Assembly (NCBI GenBank): GCA_937974195.1
Contig: CALJIC010000079.1
Location: forward strand, 1-48,791
Direction: 5' to 3'
DNA: 48,791 bases
Origin: an uncultured Roseiflexaceae bacterium
Lineage (GTDB): Bacteria; Chloroflexota; Chloroflexia; Chloroflexales; Roseiflexaceae
In this document: piece after piece, positions 41,860 through 48,791 of the stretch
How positions within the stretch are numbered: position 1 is the first letter of the stretch
Layout: each line of letters starts with the position of its first letter
Translations under genes and position numbers: made by a program
The notes under the pieces: model-generated
What the model saw: the letters and a program-made list of their open reading frames with translations, nothing else
The model's database searches: none
Told to the model about the DNA's origin: nothing

Positions 41860-41889
41860 TTGACATCCCGGCCTGCGGCGGGGTACAGT
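41860..41889 (+). promoter_or_regulatory. Sigma70-like promoter of arsR-type gene
   Basis: TTGACA (41860-41865) and TACAGT (41884-41889) are 18 bp apart. GGAGG lies just before the ATG at 41912. This is the best -35/-10 pair seen in the window. Confidence 0.7.
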
Positions 41890-41911
41890 AGCGTCACTCC
41901 GGAGGCCGGCG

Positions 41912-42223
41912 ATGACGACGGTAGACGAGCGACAGGAAATCGATATCGAGCGGCTGTACCGGCTCTGCAAGGCGCTGGCGAGCCCGGTTCGCATCGAGAT
42001 CGTGCGCTTCGTGAGCCAGCACCCGCGCTGTATCGCCAACGAGATCCTCCTCCACCTGCCCGACGAGATCGCGCGCGCTCAGTCGACCCTCTCGCAGCAC
42101 CTCAAGATCCTGTGCGCCGCCGGCGTGCTCGAGGCCGAGCCGGACGGTGCGGCGACCTGCTACCGGCTGCACCAGGAGCAGCTCGAGTGGCTGCGTGAGC
42201 AGCTCGGCGCTCTGGTGGTATAA
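41912..42223 (+). CDS. ArsR-family transcriptional regulator
   Basis: The 103-residue product is a winged-helix ArsR-type repressor. LYRLCKALASPVRIEIVRFV begins the fold and AQSTLSQHLKILCAAGVLEA is the recognition helix region. Only two or three scattered cysteines are present, without the CVC metal site of ArsR/SmtB, so the inducer is unknown. It has its own promoter and probably controls itself and perhaps the ABC genes just upstream. Its TAA stop lies inside the -10 of the next gene. Confidence 0.88.
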   Translation: MTTVDERQEIDIERLYRLCKALASPVRIEIVRFVSQHPRCIANEILLHLPDEIARAQSTLSQHLKILCAAGVLEAEPDGAATCYRLHQEQLEWLREQLGALVV

Positions 42224-42224
42224 T
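42216..42224 (+). promoter_or_regulatory. Extended -10 promoter overlapping arsR-type stop
   Basis: TGGTATAAT ends at 42224 and contains the stop codon (42221-42223) of the preceding gene. The leader to the GTG at 42277 would be about 45 bases. Confidence 0.6.
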
Positions 42225-42276
42225 CGCGCGGCGCGCAGCGGCGCGGAATCCTCCCTGAAGCGAACAAGGGCTCACC

Positions 42277-43806
42277 GTGACAGGCAGCATCTTCGGCCGT
42301 GCCCTCCCGATCGCACTCGCGCTCCTCGTCGCCGGGCTGATGCTCTCCGCCTACCGGGACCTGCCCGGCCGCCCGTTCGCCGCGGACGACTACCAGTGGC
42401 TGCTGAACGTGCGCGATCTCTCCCCGGCCGAGCTGCTGCGGCGCGCCTTCGATACCGGCGAGCAGACTCACTTCTACCGGCCGCTGGTCTGGCTGCTCCT
42501 CTGGGCGCAGGTGCGGCTGTTCGGCCTCGACCCGGCGGGCTTCCACGCTGTCAGCCTGGCGCTGCACGCCTTCAACGCCGCCCTGACCGCGTGGCTGGTC
42601 TGGCGGCTGCTCGCGCGCGAATGGCCGCCGGGCGCCGGGCGCCGGCTATCCCTCTCGCTCCTCGCCCCTGCGCTCGCCTTCGCCTTCGTCGCGCTGCACC
42701 CGGCGCCGTTCGAGGCGGTGGTGTGGATCTCGGCCCAGAGCGAGCTGCTCGCGGCCGCGCTGCTGCTTGTGGCGCTGCACCTGTGGCTGCCGCCCGGGCC
42801 GCAGGCGGGAGATGACGGGGAGCTGCGGGACGGCGTCCAGCCGGCTGAGCGGAGCGGCCAGCCTTCTTCCGCCGGGGCGCTCCTGCGCGCCGCCGGGGCA
42901 ACCGCAGCCCTCACGCTGGCGCTGCTGGCGAAGGAGAGCGCGGTGATCGGGATCGGCCTGCTGTTCCTCGCCGGCCTGCCGCGCCCGAGCGCCGCCGGGC
43001 GGAGGGCGAAGCTGCTGCCTGCCGTCTGCTGCCTGCTGCCGCTGGCCGTCAGCGCGGCCTACCTCGCGCTGCAGGCCGATCTGATCGCGCGCAACACCGT
43101 GGTGCAGAGCGCCGGGTACGGCGCCGGGCCGCAGCTGCTGCTCAACCCGCTGCGCACCCTCGGCCTGATCGCCGCGCCGCTGCCCGGTACGCAGCACGGC
43201 GACAATGAGTGGCTGCCGCTCGTCGGGGCGCTCGTCGCCCTGGCCGTCGCCGCGGCGGCGGTCTACGATCTGCGCGCGTCGGCCCGGCTGTGGCGCGCCG
43301 CGCTCGCGCTGCTGCTCGTGCTGCTGCCGACCGCGCCCTTCGCCTCGCCGCCGGACTCGCGCTACACCTACCTGCCGGTGCTCGCCGCCGCCGTGCTGAT
43401 CGGCTGCGGGGCGTCCCGGCTCCTCGGCTGGCGGGGCGCCGAGGCGGGGCGGCCGCTGGGCCGCCTGCTGCCCGCGGTCGCGCTGGCCGCCGCGGCGCTG
43501 GCCCTGGCCTGGTGGTCGGCCGGCGAGCTGGGCGCCCGCGAGGGGTACTTCGCCGCCGCCAGCGGGCCGGGGGGCAGCCTGTGGCGCCTCGCCTCCGCCG
43601 AGTGCGCCGCCGCGCTGCCGTCGCGCATCGTCGTGGTGGACCCGCCGCTCGCCCCGCCCCACGCCGAGGCGATCATCCGCCTCGCCTGCGGCCCCGACGT
43701 CCGGCCGGTGGTCGTCGGCCGGGACGGCGCCGAGGACGCGCTGCGCCCGGGCGCGCTGCTGGTCAGCTTCCCGGGCGGCGGCGCCAAGGTGGAGCGCCGG
43801 GCGTGA
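42277..43806 (+). CDS. GT-C glycosyltransferase-like membrane protein
   Basis: This 509-residue protein has about ten to eleven membrane helices. The first outer loop FAADDYQWLLNVRD carries an acidic pair, and THFYRPLVWLLLWAQ with PAGFHAVSLALHAFNAALT follow. That order (DD, YRPL, FH...H) is typical of GT-C enzymes of the PMT/TMTC kind, which move sugars from polyprenyl phosphates. The donor and acceptor are unknown. Start is GTG with AAGGG nine bases upstream. It is not obviously part of the flanking operons. Confidence 0.72.
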   Translation: MTGSIFGRALPIALALLVAGLMLSAYRDLPGRPFAADDYQWLLNVRDLSPAELLRRAFDTGEQTHFYRPLVWLLLWAQVRLFGLDPAGFHAVSLALHAFNAALTAWLVWRLLAREWPPGAGRRLSLSLLAPALAFAFVALHPAPFEAVVWISAQSELLAAALLLVALHLWLPPGPQAGDDGELRDGVQPAERSGQPSSAGALLRAAGATAALTLALLAKESAVIGIGLLFLAGLPRPSAAGRRAKLLPAVCCLLPLAVSAAYLALQADLIARNTVVQSAGYGAGPQLLLNPLRTLGLIAAPLPGTQHGDNEWLPLVGALVALAVAAAAVYDLRASARLWRAALALLLVLLPTAPFASPPDSRYTYLPVLAAAVLIGCGASRLLGWRGAEAGRPLGRLLPAVALAAAALALAWWSAGELGAREGYFAAASGPGGSLWRLASAECAAALPSRIVVVDPPLAPPHAEAIIRLACGPDVRPVVVGRDGAEDALRPGALLVSFPGGGAKVERRA

Positions 43807-43821
43807 TGCCTCGCGGCACGG

Positions 43822-43850
43822 TTGCCTCCCCCGCACGTGCCCGCTATAAT
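43822..43850 (+). promoter_or_regulatory. Promoter of cyclase-peptide module
   Basis: TTGCCT (43822-43827) and a perfect TATAAT (43845-43850) are spaced 17 bp. The leader to the ATG at 43889 would be about 32 bases. Confidence 0.65.
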
Positions 43851-43888
43851 GCTCCGCGCACCTACGAGCCAGCGCCGTAGAGGAGCCT

Positions 43889-46800
43889 ATGCTGCCGCCC
43901 GCCTCGCCAACCACCCCCGGTCACCCGCCCGCCGACGAGCGGCTGCGGCGCTATGTGCCCGCCGACCTGCTCGATCTGCCCGAGAGCGCGGCCGGCGAGC
44001 GCGAGGCGCGCATCCTCGCGCACCTCAGCGCCGCCCACACGGCGCTCGCCAGCTACCTGCCCCGGCTTGTGCTGCGCGAGGCGCTCGGGGGGCGCAGCGA
44101 CCCGCCCTGGCTGCGCTGGATCACCGGCTCGCTGCTCTTCGCCGACCTGTCGGGCTCGACGGCGCTCGCCGAGCGGCTCGGGGCGCTCGGGCGCGAGGGG
44201 ACCGAGATCGTCACCGACTTCCTCAACTCGATCTTCGCGACCATGGCCGAGGTGGTGCAGGCCTACGGCGGCGACCTGGTGGCGTTCGGCGGCGACGCGC
44301 TGCTGGCGCTGTTCGAGGGGCCGGATCACCCGCAGGTCGCGGCCGCCGCGGCGCTGGCGCTTCAGCGGGCGCTGCGGGGCTACGTCCGCAGCGTGCCGGG
44401 CGTCGGCGACTTCCCGATGCACCTGCACATCGGCATCGAGAGCGGGCGCGCGGCGGCGGTCGGCGCGGGAGACCGGCGCGAGCTGCTGTACGGCGTGCTC
44501 GGCAGCGCTGTGAACGGCGTCGCCGCGGCCGAGGCCCACGCCGGCCCGGGCGAGGTGGTGGCCGGCCCGCAGGCCTGGGCGCAGATCCGGCACCTGGCGA
44601 CCGGCGTCGAGGTCGCGCCGTCCTTCGTGCGGCTCCAGGCGCTGCACGCCCCGGTCGAAGCGGAGCAGGCGTCGCCGCAGCCGCCTGCGCCTGCCCCGCC
44701 CGCAGGCGACATCGAGCGGCTGCTCGACGAGCTGGACCGCATGCGGTCGTACCTCCCGGCGGCGCTGCTCGAGCGGATCCTCGCCGCCCCGCAGCGGCCG
44801 GTTGTGGAGGCCGACCTGCGCCCGGTGACGACGATCTTCGCCCAGGTGGTCGGGCTCGAGCGGCTGGCCGAGACCCTGGCGCCCGCGCAGGCCGCCGCGG
44901 CGGTGCAGCTGTACGTGGAGGCGATGCAGGCCGTCGTCTCGCGCTTCGGCGGCGTGATCAACAAGCTGGACGTCGCCGACGAGGGGCTCAAGCTGGTGGT
45001 GATCTTCGGCGCGCCGACCGCCCACGAGGATCACGCCGAGCGGGCCGCCCGCGCCGCGCTGGCGATGCAGGCCGCGCTCGAGGAGGTGAACGCCAGCATC
45101 GCCGGGTCGCTCGAGCGCCACGTCAGCGGGCCGCCTTCGGCGCGGAGCGCGCCGCCCGCGGCCCTCCGGCAGCGCATCGGCATCAACACCGGCACCGCGT
45201 TCGCCGGCAATATCGGCAGCGCGGCGCGCAAAGAGTACACCGTCATGGGCGACGCGGTGAACGTCGCCGCGCGGGTGATGAGCCGCGCCGTATGGGGCGA
45301 GATCTGGTGCAGCGCGGCGGTCGCCGAGGCCGTCGAGCTGCGGCTGGTGTGCGAGGAGCGCGGCCGGGCGACGCTGAAGGGCAAGCTCGCGCCGCTGCAC
45401 CTGTTCCGCATCGCCGGGGAGCGCGACGCCGGCCCCGAGGCGCTGGCGCCCCGGCGCGCCTCCACCCCGCTGATCGGGAGGCGGCGGGAGCTCGGGGTGC
45501 TGCGCGAGCACCTGCGCGCGGCGCTGGCCGGCGACGGCCGGGCCGTGCGGATCGTCGGCGAGGCCGGGGTTGGCAAGAGCCGCCTGGCCGCCGCGCTGGC
45601 CGAGGAGGCCCGCGCCGCCGGCGCGCGGGTCGTCCCCGCCGCGTGCTTCTCGTACAACGCCAGCACCCCCTACGCGGCGTGGGGCGAGTGGCTGAAGGCG
45701 CTGTGCGGCATCGCATCGGGCGAGAGCGAGGAGCGGCGCGCCGCGAAGATCGCCGCGCGACTCGCCGCGCTGGGCGAGGGGATGCAGGAGTGGCTGCCGC
45801 TCCTCGGCGACCTGGCGCGCCTCGATGTGCCGGACAACCGGCTGACGCGCGGCCTCGACCCCCAGCTGCGGCAGGAGCGCCGCTTCGCGCTGATCGAGGC
45901 GCTGCTGCTGCAGGCCGCCGCCGAGGCGCCGCTCGTGGCGCTGTTCGAGGATGTGCACTGGGCCGACCCGATCTCGCTCGAGCTGTGGCGCCACATCGCG
46001 GGCCGCCTGCGCGGGCACCGCGTCCTGCTGGTCGGCGTCCACCGCCCGTTCCCGGAGCTGGGCCAGGGCGCGGGGGAGAGCGTGGAGCTGCGCGAGCTCT
46101 CCCCGGACGAGAGCGACCGGCTGATCGCGGCGCTGGCCGGTGGCGCCGCGCTCCCCGACGCGGTTCGGCGGCAGCTAATCGAGCGCTCCGGCGGCAACCC
46201 GCTGTTCCTGGCCGAGCTGCTGCGGGCCGTCCTGCCCGCCAGCGAGGGGCGCGCGCCGGCTGAGGGGCCCCAGGCGCCGGCCGGCGACCGCTCGCCGTTC
46301 GTCACCGCCCTGGACAGCCTCCCCGACAGCCTCCAGGGGCTGATCCTCTCGCGCATCGACCAGCTGGACGAGGCCAGCCGCAGCGTGGTGCGCGCCGCCT
46401 CCGTGATCGGGCAGCGCATCCCCTTCGGCGTGCTGCACTCCATCCAGCCGGACGACGAGGCGGCGCTCATCCGCTACCTCACCCGGCTGGACGAGGCCGA
46501 GATCACGCTCCTGGAGCGGGCCGAGCCGGAGCGCGTCCACGCCTTCCGGCACGCGCTGGTGCAGGAGGTGGCCTACCAGAGCATGCTCTACGCCCGGCGG
46601 CGCGCGCTCCACGGGCGCATCGGCGAGTACCTCGAGCAGCGCTACGCCGGCGACCTGGACGACTACCTGGGGCTGCTGGCGCACCACTACCGCCTCAGCG
46701 ACCGGCGTGACAAGGCGGTCGAGTACCTGCTGCGGGCCGGGCACGCGGCGCGCGACGTGTACGCCAACGAGGAGGCGCTCCAGTACTACGCCTGGGCGCT

Positions 46801-48202
46801 CGAGGCCCTCGGCGGCGACGAGGCCGACCCGCGCGGCTGGGAGGCGCGCGACGGGCTCGGGGATGTCTACGCCACCGTCGGGCGCTACCACGAGGCGCTG
46901 GCGCAGCACGCAGCCGTGCTTGCCGCCCCCGGCGTGGCGCCCGAGGCCGCGTACCGGGCGCACTGTAAGCGCGGCAACGTGCTCGAGAAGCAGGGCGAGT
47001 ACGCCGCGGCGCTCGAGGCGCTCGAGCAGGCGATGGCGATCGCCCGCTCCGGGGCGCCCGGCATCTCGCCGCTGGCGGTGCCGACGATCTGCGCCGACAT
47101 CAGCCTGGTGCGCAAGCGGCGCGGCGAGTTCGACCAGGCGATCGCCGCGTGCCACGAGGGGCTGGCCGCCCTTCCCCCGCCGCCGCGCGAGCGCCAGGGC
47201 GAGCTGATCGAGGCCCGGCTGCACTCCGAGCTCGGCACGATATATGGAATGCGCGGGGACTACGCCCAGGCGCGCAGCCATATCGAGCTGAGCCTGCGGA
47301 CCCGCGAGGCGATCGACGACCTGCCCGGCGTGGTCGTCTCGCACAACAACCTCGGCTACCTGTGGCAGCTGCAGGGCGAGTACGAGCGGGCGATCGACCA
47401 CTACCGCGTCGCCGAGGAGCTGGCGCGCACGATCAACCTGCGCTACATGCTGATCCACGCGGCCACCAACGCCGCCTACGCGCTCACCAGCCTGGGGAAC
47501 TACGCCGCCGCCGAGGAGCGCTGCCGCGAGGGGCTGGCGATCGCCCGCGAGCTGAACGCGCAGCAGACGGTGGCGCAGATCGAGAACACGCTTGGCGTGA
47601 TCCACTACCGCCGGGGCGCCTACGAGCGCGCGCTCGCCGCCTTCGAGGAGGCGCTGCAGATCAACCGCTCGCTCGGGAGCGCGCACGAGGAGGCCAACGC
47701 GCTCAACCACACCGCGCAGGTGCTCGCCGCGCTCGGGCGCTACGACGAGGCGCTCCAGGCGTCCGGGGCGGCGCTCGCGCGCGCCGATGAGCTCCAGGCG
47801 CAGGTGCTGCGGGTGGAGGCGCTGAATGTGCTGGCCGAGATCGCGCTCGAGCAGGGGCGCCACGGCGAGGCGGCGGCCCTGGCGCGCGAGGCGGCCGCGC
47901 TGGCGCAGACGATCGGAAGCGAGGACGACGCCGCGATCGCCATGCGGCTGGAGGGCATGGCGGCGGCGGCGCTTGGCGAGCCGTTCGAGCAGCTGCTGGC
48001 GGCCAGCATCGCGCGCTTCGAGCACGCCAAGGATCGCTTCGAGCTGGGGCGGAGCTGGGCGGCCTACGGGCGGGCGCTCGCGGCGCGCGGCAACGCAGAG
48101 GACGCGCGCGCGTATCTAATTCGAGCGCGCGATGCGTTCATGGCAATAGGCGCCGACGGCGAGCTGCGGCGCCTCGTTCCCGCGCTTGAAAGGAGCCGCT
48201 AA
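43889..48202 (+). CDS. Soluble adenylyl cyclase-like protein: two cyclase domains, NTPase, TPRs
   Basis: The 1437-residue product has the layout of mammalian soluble adenylyl cyclase. Cyclase domain 1 (about 80-250) has metal aspartates D86 in FADLSGST and D136 in FGGDALLALF. Cyclase domain 2 (about 305-510) has IFAQV with Q319 in place of the first Asp, the sAC-like INKLDVADEGLKLVVIFGAP, and N458/R462 in MGDAVNVAARVM. Domain 1 lacks that arginine. One composite active site is thus expected. An AAA/STAND NTPase follows (Walker A GEAGVGKS 557-564, D688 in FEDVHWAD), then TPRs from about 900 to the end. It probably makes cAMP or senses it as a scaffold. AGAGGAG precedes the ATG. Confidence 0.9.
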   Translation: MLPPASPTTPGHPPADERLRRYVPADLLDLPESAAGEREARILAHLSAAHTALASYLPRLVLREALGGRSDPPWLRWITGSLLFADLSGSTALAERLGALGREGTEIVTDFLNSIFATMAEVVQAYGGDLVAFGGDALLALFEGPDHPQVAAAAALALQRALRGYVRSVPGVGDFPMHLHIGIESGRAAAVGAGDRRELLYGVLGSAVNGVAAAEAHAGPGEVVAGPQAWAQIRHLATGVEVAPSFVRLQALHAPVEAEQASPQPPAPAPPAGDIERLLDELDRMRSYLPAALLERILAAPQRPVVEADLRPVTTIFAQVVGLERLAETLAPAQAAAAVQLYVEAMQAVVSRFGGVINKLDVADEGLKLVVIFGAPTAHEDHAERAARAALAMQAALEEVNASIAGSLERHVSGPPSARSAPPAALRQRIGINTGTAFAGNIGSAARKEYTVMGDAVNVAARVMSRAVWGEIWCSAAVAEAVELRLVCEERGRATLKGKLAPLHLFRIAGERDAGPEALAPRRASTPLIGRRRELGVLREHLRAALAGDGRAVRIVGEAGVGKSRLAAALAEEARAAGARVVPAACFSYNASTPYAAWGEWLKALCGIASGESEERRAAKIAARLAALGEGMQEWLPLLGDLARLDVPDNRLTRGLDPQLRQERRFALIEALLLQAAAEAPLVALFEDVHWADPISLELWRHIAGRLRGHRVLLVGVHRPFPELGQGAGESVELRELSPDESDRLIAALAGGAALPDAVRRQLIERSGGNPLFLAELLRAVLPASEGRAPAEGPQAPAGDRSPFVTALDSLPDSLQGLILSRIDQLDEASRSVVRAASVIGQRIPFGVLHSIQPDDEAALIRYLTRLDEAEITLLERAEPERVHAFRHALVQEVAYQSMLYARRRALHGRIGEYLEQRYAGDLDDYLGLLAHHYRLSDRRDKAVEYLLRAGHAARDVYANEEALQYYAWALEALGGDEADPRGWEARDGLGDVYATVGRYHEALAQHAAVLAAPGVAPEAAYRAHCKRGNVLEKQGEYAAALEALEQAMAIARSGAPGISPLAVPTICADISLVRKRRGEFDQAIAACHEGLAALPPPPRERQGELIEARLHSELGTIYGMRGDYAQARSHIELSLRTREAIDDLPGVVVSHNNLGYLWQLQGEYERAIDHYRVAEELARTINLRYMLIHAATNAAYALTSLGNYAAAEERCREGLAIARELNAQQTVAQIENTLGVIHYRRGAYERALAAFEEALQINRSLGSAHEEANALNHTAQVLAALGRYDEALQASGAALARADELQAQVLRVEALNVLAEIALEQGRHGEAAALAREAAALAQTIGSEDDAAIAMRLEGMAAAALGEPFEQLLAASIARFEHAKDRFELGRSWAAYGRALAARGNAEDARAYLIRARDAFMAIGADGELRRLVPALERSR

Positions 48203-48420
48203 TGTCCCAGTCAGAAGTCGAGCGCGTCATCGGCCGTGCCATCACCGATGAGAGCTTTCGCAAGCAGCTGATCGACAACGCGCGCGAGGCGTGTAAGGAG
48301 TACGATCTCACCGAGGAGGAGCTGGACGCGCTGGAGAAGCTCGATGCCGAGAGCATGCAGGCGTTCGCCGGCACGCTCGACCGCCGCCTCTCCAAGAAGG
48401 CCGGCACCGGGTTCGTCTAG
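48202..48420 (+). CDS. NHLP-clan-like small peptide (Os1348-type)
   Basis: This 72-residue peptide begins MSQSEVERVIGRAITDESFR and continues KQLIDNAREACKEYDLTEEE. The pattern (helix, LxxNxxxACKxYDLTxEELDAL, then AFAGTLDRRLSKK) resembles NHLP-clan leader-like peptides, related to the nitrile hydratase alpha N-terminus, that Chloroflexota genomes carry under names such as Os1348. Its ATG overlaps the stop of the cyclase gene (TAATG) and AGGAG lies inside that gene's last codons, so translation is coupled. The only cysteine is in the leader-like part, and the tail AGTGFV is very short, so it is not an ordinary lanthipeptide or cyclic-peptide precursor. Its function is unknown. Confidence 0.75.
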   Translation: MSQSEVERVIGRAITDESFRKQLIDNAREACKEYDLTEEELDALEKLDAESMQAFAGTLDRRLSKKAGTGFV

Positions 48421-48791
48421 GCGCCGCTGCAAGGGCTCGGGGAGGCTGCGGCCTCCCCAGCGTCACATCGCCATAGCTTCGGCGGCGGGAAGGGGAGGCG
48501 AATCCTCTCCAGCGTCAGAGTTACCGCAGCTTTGGAGGAAGCGGGAGGGCCCGGGGAGGCGCAGCCTCCGGGCAGCCCTGCTCGCCGCAGGTTCGGTTCA
48601 GAGGAAGCGGGAGGGGTCCGGGGAGGCGCAGCCTCCGGGCAGCACTACTCGCCGCAGGATCAGGGACGCGGGAGGGTCCGCGGAGGCGCAGCCTCCGGGC
48701 AGCCCTGCTCGCTGCAGGTTCAGGAAGGCGGGAGGATCCGGGGAGCGAAGCCTTCCCGGCATCATTCCTCGCCGCAGGTTCGGGAAGGCGG
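48421..48791. repeat. Tandem repeat with ~60-66-bp unit
   Basis: From about 48540 four units share gcgggagg, tccggggaggcgcagcctcc, gggcagccctgctcgc and cgcaggttc. The palindrome ggaggcgcagcctcc sits in the middle of each. Two more diverged units (gggaggctgcggcctcccc, ggggaggcgaatcctctcc) lie between 48421 and 48540. The array runs off the window. No gene is seen in these 370 bases. Confidence 0.8.

Noticed and set aside
48202..48791. Classical RiPP (lanthipeptide or nitrile-hydratase-leader) cluster
   Set aside because: The peptide has no core rich in Cys/Ser/Thr, and no modification enzyme, peptidase-transporter or radical SAM gene is in the window. Kept as an NHLP-clan-like peptide of unknown role.

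Overview
The window is a GC-rich bacterial chromosome segment (roughly 70% G+C by eye). It most resembles a filamentous member of the Chloroflexota (class Chloroflexia). The reasons are the gene content (DnaD-like, DnaI-like and DnaB replication genes together; cdaA-cdaR behind a giant TPR gene; an orphan group 4 hydrogenase-like cluster; many cyclase/TPR and ABC-2/SpoIIM-type proteins), a small peptide resembling the Os1348-type NHLP-clan peptides I associate with this phylum, and GC-rich intergenic DNA full of palindromes. This placement is inferred from gene families, not from a marker tree.

Layout. 1-4250: a ~65-bp tandem repeat, an orphan McrB-like AAA+ ATPase and a Tat-exported lipoprotein glycosidase. 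4251-13000 (minus strand): nucleoside hydrolase and gatC; then a 1095-residue TPR protein, the diadenylate cyclase cdaA and its YbbR partner; then a DnaI-like helicase loader overlapping a DnaD-like protein. 13367-18079 (minus): replicative helicase dnaB, ribosomal protein L9, and an ABC-2 exporter with a SpoIIM-like tail plus its ATPase. 18080-19138 is a gene-free block of palindromes and short repeats. 19139-26129 (plus): the cell-elongation operon mreB-mreC-mreD-PBP2, then an IolE-like TIM-barrel protein and methionine aminopeptidase. 26174-33213: a LOG-family protein and a small sugar/polyol set (2-hydroxyacid dehydrogenase, class II aldolase, polyol dehydrogenase, rhamnulokinase) with a YggT protein between. 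33365-39841 (plus): six genes for a compact membrane complex related to group 4 [NiFe] hydrogenases and complex I. 39978-42223: ABC ATPase, permease and an ArsR-type regulator. 42277-43806: a GT-C glycosyltransferase-like membrane protein. 43889-48420: a giant protein built like mammalian soluble adenylyl cyclase, translationally coupled to a 72-residue NHLP-clan-like peptide. The window ends in another tandem-repeat block.

Most interesting points. (1) The hydrogenase-like complex keeps all four predicted nickel-iron cysteines in its large subunit but has no C-terminal tail to process. Its small subunit has serine in place of the fourth proximal-cluster cysteine. No electron-input subunit or maturation gene is nearby, and one antiporter-like subunit has lost the membrane lysines used for pumping. 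(2) The cyclase/ATPase/TPR protein shares a TAATG junction with the small peptide gene, suggesting they work as one module. (3) CdaA carries DMA in place of the near-invariant DGA catalytic motif. (4) dnaB is preceded by a near-perfect 46-bp dyad and a perfect DnaA box. (5) A dispersed composite palindromic element and several ~60-65-bp minisatellites fill the intergenic regions. Promoters recur as extended -10 elements (TGnTATAAT), and one appears to make a leaderless mRNA.
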